Positions 1 through 8,673 are shown, numbered from the stretch's first letter. The stretch is DNA of 15,748 bases from an uncultured Alistipes sp. (GCA_900549685.1 UROX01000045.1:1-15748); one strand, 5' to 3'. Notes: generated from the sequence alone by a model not told the origin. Numbers and translations: made by a program.

Positions 1-1955
1 TGGCCGGCCGCATGCTGGGCTGGACCTCGACGGACAGCATTTTCCTGGGCGGTATGCTCTCGATGTCCTCGACGACGATCATCATCAAGGCGTTCGACGA
101 TCTGGGGCTGAGAAGCCAGAAGTTCACTTCGCTGGTCTTCGGCGTGCTCGTGGTCGAAGACCTGTTCGCCGTCGTGCTCATGGTGCTGTTCTCCACGCTG
201 TTCATGCAGCGGGCCGTCGAGAATCTGTCCATAGGGACCCAACTGTTCAAGTTCGTATTTTTCCTGGTGCTGTGGTTCGTCGTGGGTATCTTCCTGATTC
301 CCACTTTTCTGAAAAAGGTCCGCCGGTTCCTCAACGAAGAGACGCTGCTGGTGGTGTCGCTGGGTCTGTGTCTGGGGATGGTCGTCGTGGCTACCTATGC
401 CGGGTTCTCGGCGGCGCTCGGCGCTTTCATTATGGGGTCCATTCTGGCCGGAACGACGCAGGCCGAGCGGATCGCCAAGATCACCGCTCCGGTCAAAGAC
501 CTTTTCGGGGCCGTCTTTTTCGTCTCCGTAGGCATGCTCGTCGAGCCGGCCATGCTGGTCGAATATGCCGTGCCGATCGTTTTTCTGACGCTGGTCGTGA
601 TTCTGGGGCAGATTTTCTATGCCACGCTCGGTTTTCTGGTGGCGGGACAGAACCTCAAGATCGCGTTGCAGTCGTCGTTTTCGCTGGCCCAGATCGGCGA
701 GTTCGCCTTCATCATCGCATCGCTGGGACTGACGATGGGCGTGACCAGCTCGTTCCTCTACCCGGTCGCCGTGGCCGTATCGGTCGTGACGACGTTCACC
801 ACGCCGTTCATCATGGGGCTGGCCGATCCCGCCTACCGCAGGCTCGACAAATGGATTCCCGGGCGGGTCAAGAGCCTGCTGTCGCGCTACGGCGCGGGTT
901 CGCAGACCGTCAATAACGAGCGGGAGTGGATGTCGCTGCTCAAGAAATCGCTGCTCAACATCGCGCTTTATTCGGTGCTGTTGGGCGGAATCGTCTGGGT
1001 TTCGTCGAGTTATTATACGCCTTTCATCGAGCGGCGTTTCGAGGGTGCGGCGGGCCGGCTGTTGGCGACTACCACGACGATCATATTCATGTCGCCGCTC
1101 CTGTGGGCGCTGGCCGTGCGCCATCTCAACCGGCGGCTGTTCGTGCCGCTGTGGAACGATCCGCGGTTCAACCACGGGCTGATCGTTTCGCTGGTCGTGT
1201 TGCGGATTCTCGTGGCGTGGATGTTCGTCATGACCGTGGTCGCCCATCTGGGGGCGTTCCGGTGGGGAACGGCGATCGTTTTCGTGCTGTTCGTGTCGTT
1301 CATGGCGCTGTTCTGGAAGCGGATCAAGCGGGGATTCCTGCGTTTCGAACGCCGGTTCTTCGCCAATCTGAACGAACAGGAGTTGAGCACGGTGGTCCGG
1401 ACGGCCCATTCGACGGCCAAGTTTCTGCATCAGGCCCGCATGACCGTTTCGGGGGACAGTCCGCTCGTCGGCAAAAGTTTCCGTGAACTCGATCTGAGGG
1501 TCCATTACGGGGTGACGGTCGTTTCGCTGCTCCGGGGAAGCCACCGGCTCAACGCCCCGACGGCCGAGACGGTGTTCATGCCGGCGGACCGCATTTCGGT
1601 CGTGGGGACCGACGAACAGCTTCGGCAGTTCGCCTTGGTCGCCGAGGTGGCGCCGTCGCCGGAGGACCGCGAGGAGGCGGCGATGTATCAGTTCTCGGTG
1701 GGCGAGCGGTCGGTGCTCATCGGCATGACGGTGTCGCAGTTCGGCATGATGTGTCGGGACGAGTGTCTGATTATCGGCATCGAACGCAGCGACGGAACCT
1801 ATGTCGAGCCGCTGGGGCTGGTGCGGTTCATGCCCTACGATATGGTGTGGATCGCCGGCGACAAGGAGACGATCGACCGCGTGCTCGTCGGGACGAAAAA
1901 TTCCGGCGGGGAGAAAAAAGAAAACGTCTCCCGCAGAACCCTGTTCCGCAAATAG
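1..1955 (+). CDS. CPA2-type cation:proton antiporter with C-terminal TrkA-C-like domains (5' end outside window)
   Basis: Membrane antiporter likely exchanging K+ or Na+ for H+. The reading frame is open from base 3 to a TAG at 1953-1955. The ATG at base 12 is probably internal, because the visible protein begins in mid-membrane domain at a LGW...FLGGMLSMSST stretch typical of Kef/NapA proteins. Counting from base 12, the CPA2 features are SSTTIIIKAF (19-28), an acidic pair E49-D50 in a helix where family members carry ion-binding acids, GAFIMGSILAG (137-147), FFVSVGM (169-175) and AQIGEFAFII (226-235). About four more hydrophobic helices follow (roughly 314-331, 351-368, 388-411, 417-434). 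Two TrkA-C/RCK-C-like modules then follow (about 478-543 and 558-625), the first containing PLVGKSFRELDL. No Rossmann-type TrkA-N domain is visible between membrane and C-terminal parts. The family is clear; the transported ion is not. Confidence 0.9.
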   Translation, partial: AGRMLGWTSTDSIFLGGMLSMSSTTIIIKAFDDLGLRSQKFTSLVFGVLVVEDLFAVVLMVLFSTLFMQRAVENLSIGTQLFKFVFFLVLWFVVGIFLIPTFLKKVRRFLNEETLLVVSLGLCLGMVVVATYAGFSAALGAFIMGSILAGTTQAERIAKITAPVKDLFGAVFFVSVGMLVEPAMLVEYAVPIVFLTLVVILGQIFYATLGFLVAGQNLKIALQSSFSLAQIGEFAFIIASLGLTMGVTSSFLYPVAVAVSVVTTFTTPFIMGLADPAYRRLDKWIPGRVKSLLSRYGAGSQTVNNEREWMSLLKKSLLNIALYSVLLGGIVWVSSSYYTPFIERRFEGAAGRLLATTTTIIFMSPLLWALAVRHLNRRLFVPLWNDPRFNHGLIVSLVVLRILVAWMFVMTVVAHLGAFRWGTAIVFVLFVSFMALFWKRIKRGFLRFERRFFANLNEQELSTVVRTAHSTAKFLHQARMTVSGDSPLVGKSFRELDLRVHYGVTVVSLLRGSHRLNAPTAETVFMPADRISVVGTDEQLRQFALVAEVAPSPEDREEAAMYQFSVGERSVLIGMTVSQFGMMCRDECLIIGIERSDGTYVEPLGLVRFMPYDMVWIAGDKETIDRVLVGTKNSGGEKKENVSRRTLFRK

Positions 1956-2023
1956 ATGGCCGGTATGTCGGGATGTTGAGGAACGGGATCGGTGCGTTTT
2001 CGTCGATTAAATGAAGATTATTT

Positions 2024-2054
2024 TTTCATTCTGACTCCTAAAAGCGTACTTTTG
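2024..2054 (+). promoter_or_regulatory. Probable Bacteroidota housekeeping promoter for the murE-ftsZ operon
   Basis: TACTTTTG at 2047-2054 matches the Bacteroidota -7 consensus TAnnTTTG exactly. TTTC at 2024-2027, 19 nt upstream, is a one-mismatch candidate for the TTTG -33 element and lies in a T-rich run. The element is in the only AT-rich spacer between the antiporter stop and murE. Transcription would start near 2060-2063, giving a leader of only about 6-20 nt. The consensus is established for this phylum; its use here is inference. Confidence 0.6.
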
Positions 2055-2068
2055 TACATTGGATAAAA

Positions 2069-3544
2069 ATGTGCGGCATGTTGGAAGATCTTTTGAAAGA
2101 CACGGAAGTGATCTCGGTCGAGGGCGATCTCTCGGTCGGGATCGACTCTCTGACGTTCGATTCGCGAAAAGCGGGTCGGGGAGCGCTTTTTTTCGCCACG
2201 CGCGGGACGCAGACGGACGGACACCGTTTCATCGGAGCCGCCGTCGCGCAGGGTGCGGCGGCCATCGTATGCGAGGAGCTGCCCGAACGGCTCGATCCGG
2301 CGACGACCTATGTGCGGGTGCCCGATTCGTCGGTGGCGCTCGGCCGTATCGCCTCGGCCTTTTACGGCCATCCGAGCCGCCGGCTCCGGCTGGTGGGCGT
2401 CACGGGCACCAACGGCAAGACGACGACGGCCACGCTGCTCTACGACCTGTTCCGCAAACTGGGTTATAAGGCGGGACTGATTTCGACGGTGACCTATTGT
2501 ATCGACGACGAGCGGCGCGAATCGACCCATACCACGCCCGACAGCATCCGGCTGAATGCCATGATGGCCGAAATGGCCGACCGCGGCTGCGAGTTCTGCT
2601 TCATGGAGGTCAGCTCGCACAGTCTCGTGCAGCACCGGACCGAGGGCCTGACGTTCGCCGGGGCCGTTTTCAGCAACCTCACGCACGATCATCTGGATTA
2701 TCATCATACGTTCGCCGAATATATCCGGGCCAAGAAACTGCTTTTCGACGGTCTGCCTGCCGGAGCGTTCGCGCTGACGAATGCCGACGACCGCAACGGC
2801 ATGGTCATGGTGCAGAATACCCGGGCTTCGGTCAAGACGTATGCGCTGCGGACGTTTGCCGATTTCCGCTGCCGGATCGTCGAGACGCTGTTCGACGGCA
2901 TGCAGCTCGATCTGGACGGCGCCGAGGTGTGGGTGCGCTTCCTCGGACGGTTCAACGCCTACAACCTGACGGCCGTCTATGCCGCGGCGCTGCTGTTGGG
3001 AGCCGGGCGCGACGATGTGCTCCGCGAGTTGAGCGGTCTGTTTCCCGTCAGTGGACGTTTCGAGACGATCCGTTCCGCGGACGGCATCACGGCCGTCGTC
3101 GATTACGCCCACACGCCCGATGCGCTGCAAAATGTCATCCGTACGATCGACGAGGTGCGCAAGGAGGGGCAGAAATTCTATGTCGTGGTGGGGTGCGGCG
3201 GTGACCGCGACCGAACGAAGCGTCCCGAAATGGCGCGGATAGCCGTGGAAGGGAGCGATATGGCGATCCTTACATCGGACAACCCCCGCACGGAGGATCC
3301 CGAAGCGATTCTCGCCGAGATGAAGGCCGGGCTCGATCCCGACTCGCGCTATCTGTGCATCGTAGATCGCCGCGAAGCGATCCGTACGGCCGTCGCGCTG
3401 GCCCGCCCGGGCGACATTGTGCTGGTGGCCGGCAAGGGGCACGAGACCTATCAGGACGCGGGTGGCGTCAAACATCATTTCGACGACCGGGAACAGGTGC
3501 GCGAGGCCATGCGCATGAATCCGCAGCCCGCGAGGGAAGCGTGA
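2069..3544 (+). CDS. murE: UDP-N-acetylmuramoyl-L-alanyl-D-glutamate--2,6-diaminopimelate ligase (MurE)
   Basis: Cytoplasmic Mur ligase that adds the third stem-peptide residue to UDP-MurNAc-L-Ala-D-Glu using ATP. The 491-residue length fits the family. Visible motifs: N-terminal substrate domain with DSRK (31-34); ATP loop GTNGKTT (113-119); TTPDS (155-159); NLTHDHLDYH (203-212); YIRAKK with the likely carbamylated lysine K221 or K222; DYAHTPDAL (345-353) opening the C-terminal domain; DNPR (404-407), the signature for meso-diaminopimelate rather than lysine; and GKGHETYQ (455-462). Start choice is uncertain. The ATG at 2069 has A-rich upstream bases typical of this phylum. The in-frame ATG at 2078 would give MLEDLLK, which looks more like the usual family N-terminus. 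First gene of the operon, just after the promoter. Confidence 0.96.
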   Translation: MCGMLEDLLKDTEVISVEGDLSVGIDSLTFDSRKAGRGALFFATRGTQTDGHRFIGAAVAQGAAAIVCEELPERLDPATTYVRVPDSSVALGRIASAFYGHPSRRLRLVGVTGTNGKTTTATLLYDLFRKLGYKAGLISTVTYCIDDERRESTHTTPDSIRLNAMMAEMADRGCEFCFMEVSSHSLVQHRTEGLTFAGAVFSNLTHDHLDYHHTFAEYIRAKKLLFDGLPAGAFALTNADDRNGMVMVQNTRASVKTYALRTFADFRCRIVETLFDGMQLDLDGAEVWVRFLGRFNAYNLTAVYAAALLLGAGRDDVLRELSGLFPVSGRFETIRSADGITAVVDYAHTPDALQNVIRTIDEVRKEGQKFYVVVGCGGDRDRTKRPEMARIAVEGSDMAILTSDNPRTEDPEAILAEMKAGLDPDSRYLCIVDRREAIRTAVALARPGDIVLVAGKGHETYQDAGGVKHHFDDREQVREAMRMNPQPAREA

Positions 3545-3586
3545 TTGTCCGACACGGAAAAAGAGAACAGAAAACAGTAAGATTCT

Positions 3587-4834
3587 ATGTTATACCATTT
3601 GGTCAAATACCTTTCGCAGCATTTCGATATTCCCGGGGCGGGCATGTTCCTGTCGCTGTCGTTCCGGGCTGCGGCGGCTATCATTCTGGCGCTCGTGATC
3701 GGAATGATTTTCGGACGGAAGATCATCCGTCTGTTGCAACGCAAGCAGATCGGCGAGGAGGTGCGCAACCTCGGTCTCGAGGGACAGTTGCAGAAACGGG
3801 GCACGCCGACGATGGGCGGCGTCATCATCCTGCTCTCGATTCTGGTGCCGACACTGCTGCTGGGCGATCTCACCAATGTCTACACGCAGTTGATGATCGT
3901 TTCGACGCTGTGGCTCGGGACCATCGGGTTTCTGGACGATTTCATCAAGGTGTTCCGTAAAAACAAAGAGGGACTCAACGGCCGTTACAAGGTCGTCGGA
4001 CAGGTGGGCCTCGGTCTGATCGTGGGCTGCGTCATGTGGCTCAGTCCGCAGATCGTCGTCAAGGAGAAACTCGACGCCGCCTCGCCGCGCGCGCAGGTGG
4101 AGTACGTAACCGATAACGGAGAACAGAGCGCCGTATACGTGACGCCGGCCGAGAAGAGTATCAAGACCACGATCCCGTTCATCAAGGACAACGAGTTCGA
4201 CTACCACTGGCTGATTCCCGGCGACAGCGGGCGGGCCGATTTCTGGAGTTGGATCGTGTACGTAGCCATCGCCATACTGGTCATTACGGCCGTCTCGAAC
4301 GGTGCGAACCTGACCGACGGGCTGGACGGGCTGGCCTCGGGCGTATCGGCGACGATTGTCGTCACGCTCGGCATTCTGGCCTATCTGTCGGGTAACCTCA
4401 TCTATGCCGATTACCTCAATATCATGTATATCCCCGCCAGCGGCGAGCTGGTCGTCTTTGCGGCGGCTTTCGCCGGGGCGCTGTTCGGTTTCATGTGGTA
4501 CAACTGCTATCCTGCGCAGGTGTTCATGGGCGATACGGGCAGCCTGGCCATCGGCGGCATCATCGCCGTGTTCGCGCTGTTGATCCGCAAGGAGCTGCTG
4601 TTGCCCATCCTCTGCGGCATTTTCTTCGTCGAGAGTCTCTCGGTCATCCTTCAGGTGGCCTATTTCAAATATACCAAAAAACGCTTCGGCGAGGGGAGGC
4701 GAATCTTTCTCATGTCGCCGTTGCATCATCATTATCAGAAGAAAGGGTACTTCGAGTCCAAGATCGTCGTGCGGTTCTGGATCGTGCAGCTGCTTCTCGC
4801 GGCCGTTACCCTCGTAACGCTTAAAATCAGATAG
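3587..4834 (+). CDS. mraY: Phospho-N-acetylmuramoyl-pentapeptide-transferase (MraY)
   Basis: Polytopic inner-membrane enzyme that transfers phospho-MurNAc-pentapeptide from UDP to undecaprenyl phosphate, making lipid I. Of its 415 residues the key motifs are all present: TPTMGGVIIL (73-82), the Mg-binding LDDFIKV (116-122, D117/D118), NLTDGLDGLA (241-250), FMGDTGSLAIGG (313-324) and MSPLHHHYQKKG (376-387) with the conserved histidines. The protein is about 55 residues longer than E. coli MraY (360). The extra sequence is a hydrophilic segment around 157-220, between helices, which I take as the periplasmic insert seen in Bacteroidota MraY. Its TAG stop is 2 nt before the murD ATG, so the two are probably translationally coupled. 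Confidence 0.97.
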   Translation: MLYHLVKYLSQHFDIPGAGMFLSLSFRAAAAIILALVIGMIFGRKIIRLLQRKQIGEEVRNLGLEGQLQKRGTPTMGGVIILLSILVPTLLLGDLTNVYTQLMIVSTLWLGTIGFLDDFIKVFRKNKEGLNGRYKVVGQVGLGLIVGCVMWLSPQIVVKEKLDAASPRAQVEYVTDNGEQSAVYVTPAEKSIKTTIPFIKDNEFDYHWLIPGDSGRADFWSWIVYVAIAILVITAVSNGANLTDGLDGLASGVSATIVVTLGILAYLSGNLIYADYLNIMYIPASGELVVFAAAFAGALFGFMWYNCYPAQVFMGDTGSLAIGGIIAVFALLIRKELLLPILCGIFFVESLSVILQVAYFKYTKKRFGEGRRIFLMSPLHHHYQKKGYFESKIVVRFWIVQLLLAAVTLVTLKIR

Positions 4835-4836
4835 TC

Positions 4837-6183
4837 ATGCAGAGAATCGTCGTTCTGGGAGGAGGAGAGAGCGGATGCGGCGCGGCCGTGTTGGCTCGGC
4901 GCAAGGGTTTCGACGTCTTTTTGTCGGATATGGGCGTGATCGCCGCCAAATACAAGAAACTGCTCCGGCAATGGGATATTCCCTATGAGGAAGGTCTGCA
5001 TACGCCCGAAAAGATACTGAATGCCGACCGGGTGGTCAAAAGTCCCGGCATCCCCGACAAGGCTCCGATGGTGCGGGCGCTCCGCGAAAAGGGCGTTCCC
5101 GTGATTTCCGAAATCGAGTTCGCGGCGCCCTATGCTTCGGGACGGACGATCTGCATCACCGGCAGCAACGGCAAGACGACCACCACGACGCTGATCTACG
5201 AGATTCTCCGTAGGGCGGGCATGAAAGCGGCGCTGACGGGCAACATCGGGCAGAGTTTCGCGCTGGCCGTGGCCGAGGGCGGTTACGACTGGTATGTCAT
5301 CGAGCTGAGTAGTTTTCAGCTGGACGGATGTTTCGATTTCAGGGCTGATGTCGCCGTGCTGATGAACATCACGCCCGACCACCTCGACCGATACGACTAC
5401 AAGTTGCAGAATTACGTGGACAGCAAGTTCCGTATCATCCGCAACCAGAGACCTGCGGACAGTTTCATTTACTGCGCCGACGATCCTTTGACCTCGGCCG
5501 ATCTGTCTGCGCATACGCTGGATATGACCGTTCTGCCTTTCACGGCCGACGGAAAGGCGGGATGCGCGGCCGAGCTTCGGGACGGAACGATCCGGGCCGA
5601 GGCCTGCGGACGGAGCGTCGAGATCGCTGCCGAAGCGTTGCGGATCAAGGGACTCCACAACGCCTACAATGCGATGGCAGCTTCGCTGGCCGCTTTGTGC
5701 GCCGGAGTGGAACCCGAGACGATCCGGGAGGCGGCCTGCGCGTTCGGAGGCGTGGAACACCGCCTCGAACCCTGCGGCACGGTGGACGGCGTGGCCTATA
5801 TCAACGATTCGAAAGCGACCAATGTCGATTCGGTCTGGTATGCGCTCGGAAGCATGACGCGTCCGGTGGTGTGGATCGCCGGAGGAACCGACAAAGGGAA
5901 CGATTACAGCCGGCTCTATCCGCTGGCCGAACGGAAGGTCAAGACGCTGGTCTGCATGGGGGTGGACAATGCCAAGCTGATCGCCGCCTTCGAGGGGCAC
6001 GTGCCGGAGATCATCGACACGCACTCGATCGAGGACGCTATGGCCGCGGCGCGGCGGAGTGCCGGTCCGGGCGATACGGTGCTGCTGTCGCCCGCCTGCG
6101 CGAGCTTCGATCTGTTCAAGAATTACGAGGAACGGGGTAGGGAATTCAAGGAATGGGTGCTTACGCTTTCCCGTTCGGTCTGA
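4837..6183 (+). CDS. murD: UDP-N-acetylmuramoyl-L-alanine--D-glutamate ligase (MurD)
   Basis: Cytoplasmic ATP-dependent ligase that adds D-glutamate to UDP-MurNAc-L-Ala. Its 448 residues match the family length. An N-terminal Rossmann-like motif VVLGGGESG (5-13) binds the UDP substrate. Then come KSPGIP (68-73), the ATP loop GSNGKTTTTT (109-118), NITPDHLDRYD (177-187), DSKFRI with the likely carbamylated K197, EHRLE (307-311), YINDSKATN (321-329), GGTDKGNDY (349-357) and LLSPACASFDLFKNYEERG (416-434) in the C-terminal domain. All motifs expected of an active enzyme are present. Starts 2 nt after mraY and ends 12 nt before ftsW. Confidence 0.97.
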   Translation: MQRIVVLGGGESGCGAAVLARRKGFDVFLSDMGVIAAKYKKLLRQWDIPYEEGLHTPEKILNADRVVKSPGIPDKAPMVRALREKGVPVISEIEFAAPYASGRTICITGSNGKTTTTTLIYEILRRAGMKAALTGNIGQSFALAVAEGGYDWYVIELSSFQLDGCFDFRADVAVLMNITPDHLDRYDYKLQNYVDSKFRIIRNQRPADSFIYCADDPLTSADLSAHTLDMTVLPFTADGKAGCAAELRDGTIRAEACGRSVEIAAEALRIKGLHNAYNAMAASLAALCAGVEPETIREAACAFGGVEHRLEPCGTVDGVAYINDSKATNVDSVWYALGSMTRPVVWIAGGTDKGNDYSRLYPLAERKVKTLVCMGVDNAKLIAAFEGHVPEIIDTHSIEDAMAAARRSAGPGDTVLLSPACASFDLFKNYEERGREFKEWVLTLSRSV

Positions 6184-6195
6184 CAATACGGTAAT

Positions 6196-7503
6196 ATGCA
6201 ACAGGGAACGGATATGGCAGAGCAAGAAACTTCCCGGATGGAACGTCCCGGGTTTTTCGACCGCTTTTTCGGCGGAGACAAGGTGCTGTGGGTCATCATC
6301 GCCATTCTGGCGGTCGTTTCGCTGCTGGTCATCTATTCTTCGACCGCCTCGATGGCCTACCGTAAGGCAGGGGGCGATACGGCCCATTATTTTCTGTCTC
6401 AGCTCAAATTCATCCTGCTGGGGTTTGCGGCGATGATCTTCATCCACAAGGTGAATTATCAGCGCTATGCCCGTCCCCGGTTTTTGGCGCTGGTGTTCTG
6501 TGCGGCGCTGTTTTTCATGCTGCTGACGTTTTTCATCGGGGTCAATCTCAACAGCGCGTCCCGCTGGATACGCATCCCGATCATCGGCGTGACGTTCCAG
6601 CCTTCGGATTTCCTGCGCATCGCGCTGATCGCCATTCTGGCCCAGCAACTGGCCAAGCGGCAGACGATCATCCATAAGATTCCGCTGCTGCCCGCCCTCA
6701 CGGTGAGCGGCTGGCAGAAGAACAGCCGCAAGAATTTCGATATTCTTACCCAGACGACCATTCCGATTCTGGGACCCATCGTCGTGGCCTGCGGAGCGAT
6801 TTTCATATCGAATTTCTCGACGTCGGCCATTACGTTCGTCACCTGTTGGATCATGCTCTATATGGGACGGGTGCGGGTGCGGGAACTCTGGCGGCTCGTG
6901 GGGCTGATCGTCGTGGTTATGGCGCTGGCCATATCGTTCATGTACGTGTTCAATATCGGACGTTCGCATACGTGGGTCAATCGGCTGGGGATCGGAGCGC
7001 TGATCGATCCGTCCGAACAGGTGGACCGGCAGAGCGACGACGACAACCTGCAGCAGGATCAGGCCCGCATCGCCATCGCGTCGGGCGGTCTGCTGGGCAA
7101 AGGGCCGGGCAACAGTACCCAACGGTCGAATCTGCCGCACTCCTATTCGGACTTTGCCTATGCATTTATCGTCGAGGAATACGGTTTCGTGGGGGCTGTC
7201 GGGATTCTGTTTCTTTATCTGTGTATATTTTTCCGGGGCATCGTGACTTTCCGCAGTTGCGGGACGGCTTTCCCCAGTCTGCTGGTGCTGGGATTGTGTC
7301 TGATGATTACTTTTCAGGCGATTTGCAATATGCTGGTGTCCGTCTGTATTTTCCCAGTGACGGGACAGACACTGCCGCTCATCAGTCTCGGCGGTTCGTC
7401 CATCGTATTCACCTGCGGGGCGCTCGGCCTGATTCTCGGCATCAGCCGCCAGGTCAAGGAGCAGTCGCTCGACCGGCCCAAAGGACAGACGATGCTGGAT
7501 TGA
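6196..7503 (+). CDS. ftsW: Septal peptidoglycan glycosyltransferase FtsW (SEDS family)
   Basis: Multi-pass inner-membrane SEDS protein that polymerises lipid II at the division site. Its usual partner is a class B PBP (FtsI), whose gene is not in this window. In 435 residues the SEDS marks are SSTASMAY (48-55), NSASRWIRIP (119-128), FQPSDFLRI (134-142), LGKGPGNSTQRSNLPHSYSDF (300-320) containing D319 at the position of the catalytic aspartate of the family, EEYGFVG (327-333), and PVTGQTLPLISLGGSS (387-402). The first 25 residues form a short hydrophilic cytoplasmic tail. The loop 153-190 between helices is long. The start may be 6196 or the in-frame ATG at 6214, which has AGGGA (6203-6207) at good spacing. 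The fit is FtsW rather than RodA because of its place in the dcw cluster. Confidence 0.93.
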   Translation: MQQGTDMAEQETSRMERPGFFDRFFGGDKVLWVIIAILAVVSLLVIYSSTASMAYRKAGGDTAHYFLSQLKFILLGFAAMIFIHKVNYQRYARPRFLALVFCAALFFMLLTFFIGVNLNSASRWIRIPIIGVTFQPSDFLRIALIAILAQQLAKRQTIIHKIPLLPALTVSGWQKNSRKNFDILTQTTIPILGPIVVACGAIFISNFSTSAITFVTCWIMLYMGRVRVRELWRLVGLIVVVMALAISFMYVFNIGRSHTWVNRLGIGALIDPSEQVDRQSDDDNLQQDQARIAIASGGLLGKGPGNSTQRSNLPHSYSDFAYAFIVEEYGFVGAVGILFLYLCIFFRGIVTFRSCGTAFPSLLVLGLCLMITFQAICNMLVSVCIFPVTGQTLPLISLGGSSIVFTCGALGLILGISRQVKEQSLDRPKGQTMLD

Positions 7504-7558
7504 CAGGAATGCCGGAATGTCGCGGCGACGCGATGCCGAAATATAAGATGTGCGAGAC

Positions 7559-8671
7559 ATGGAACGAAAACTGAAAATCATATTGAGCGGCGGCGGTACG
7601 GGCGGTCATATCTATCCGGCCGTAGCTGTGGCCGAAGCGTTGCAGCGTCGGTTGGGCGATGGCGTGGAACTGCTTTTCGTCGGAGCCGAAGGCAAAATGG
7701 AAATGGAAAAGATTCCTGCATTGGGTTACCGCATCGAAGGGCTTCCCGTGGCGGGCTTGCAGCGGAAGCTGACCCCGGCCAATCTGTTGTTGCCTTTCAA
7801 AGTGATCTCATCGGTAAGCCGCGCCCGTCGCATCGTCCGTCGCTTCGGAGCCGACGCGGCGGTCGGATTCGGCGGTTATGCCAGTGCGCCCGTGCTGTGG
7901 AGCGCCCAGCGGATGGGGGTGCCGACCGTTATCCAGGAGCAGAATTCCTATGCCGGCGTGACCAACAAGATCCTGGCCTCCGGTGCCCGGCGGATATGCG
8001 TCGCCTACGAGGGAATGGACCGTTTCTTCCCGAAGGACAGGATCGTGATGACGGGCAATCCGTTGCGGGGACATTTCAGCCGGAGCGGCGACCTGCGGGC
8101 CGAGGCGCTCGATTATTTCGGATTTACGCCCGACAAGCCGGTCGTGCTGGTGGTCGGCGGCAGCCTCGGCACCCGCACGCTGAACGAGACGATGAAGGCC
8201 GAGGTCGATCGGCTGGTCGCCGAAGGGCGTCTTCAGGTAATCTGGCAGACGGGTAAATATTACGAGCGGGAGATGGACGGTTTCATGGCCGGACGTACCG
8301 CCCCCTCGATCTGGCGGGGGGCGTTCATCGAACGGATGGATCTGGCCTATGCCGCCTCCGATGTCGTGGTGGGCCGCTCCGGAGCCGGAACGATTTCGGA
8401 GCTTTGTCTGGTCGGCAAACCCGCTGTTTTCGTTCCTTCGCCCAATGTGGCCGAAGACCATCAGACCAAAAATGCGATGGCGCTTGTCGAAAAGGACGCG
8501 GCTGCGATAGTGCGCGACGACGAGGCCGTCCGCGGCGTGTTCCCGACTGTCGAAAAACTGCTTGCCGATCCGCAGCGTATGGAACGCATGCGGTTGAACA
8601 TGATGAAGTTGGGAGTGGCGGATTCGGCCGATCGGATCGTGGATGAGATATTGGGTGTTGTAAAGAAATAA
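7559..8671 (+). CDS. murG: Undecaprenyldiphospho-muramoylpentapeptide beta-N-acetylglucosaminyltransferase (MurG)
   Basis: Peripheral membrane GT28-family enzyme that adds GlcNAc from UDP-GlcNAc to lipid I, making lipid II. From the ATG at 7559 the protein has 370 residues and begins MERKLKIILS, leading straight into the first glycine-rich loop GGGTGGH (11-17). Other motifs are VGFGGYASAP (102-111), IQEQNSYAGVTNK (125-137), VVGGSLGTRTLNE (198-210), VVGRSGAGTISEL (270-282) and SPNVAEDHQTKNA (294-306), which bind UDP-GlcNAc in known MurG. A GTG at 7550 would add only three residues ahead of the normal N-terminus and is less likely. The 55-nt gap after ftsW is among the larger ones in the operon. 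The stop lies 2 nt before the murC ATG. Confidence 0.96.
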   Translation: MERKLKIILSGGGTGGHIYPAVAVAEALQRRLGDGVELLFVGAEGKMEMEKIPALGYRIEGLPVAGLQRKLTPANLLLPFKVISSVSRARRIVRRFGADAAVGFGGYASAPVLWSAQRMGVPTVIQEQNSYAGVTNKILASGARRICVAYEGMDRFFPKDRIVMTGNPLRGHFSRSGDLRAEALDYFGFTPDKPVVLVVGGSLGTRTLNETMKAEVDRLVAEGRLQVIWQTGKYYEREMDGFMAGRTAPSIWRGAFIERMDLAYAASDVVVGRSGAGTISELCLVGKPAVFVPSPNVAEDHQTKNAMALVEKDAAAIVRDDEAVRGVFPTVEKLLADPQRMERMRLNMMKLGVADSADRIVDEILGVVKK

Positions 8672-8673
8672 AA

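Noticed and set aside
2010..2030. AATGAA / TTCATT inverted repeat as a terminator of the antiporter gene
   Set aside because: The 6-bp stem is almost all A-T with a 9-nt loop and no following T-run, too weak to call; it overlaps the -33 region of the murE promoter.
2018..3478. 486-codon open frame on the - strand opposite murE
   Set aside because: Antisense shadow of a gene with clear MurE motifs; composition is typical of reversed GC-rich coding sequence.
7550..7558. GTG at 7550 as murG start
   Set aside because: It adds three residues before MERKLK, whereas the ATG at 7559 gives the usual MurG N-terminus just ahead of GGGTGGH.
4735..7581. 948-codon open frame on the - strand across murD and ftsW
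   Set aside because: Its codons are exactly in register with the sense codons of both genes, so its stops would be sense TTA, CTA or TCA, which these GC-rich genes avoid. The product is Arg/His/Gln-rich and resembles no protein family.
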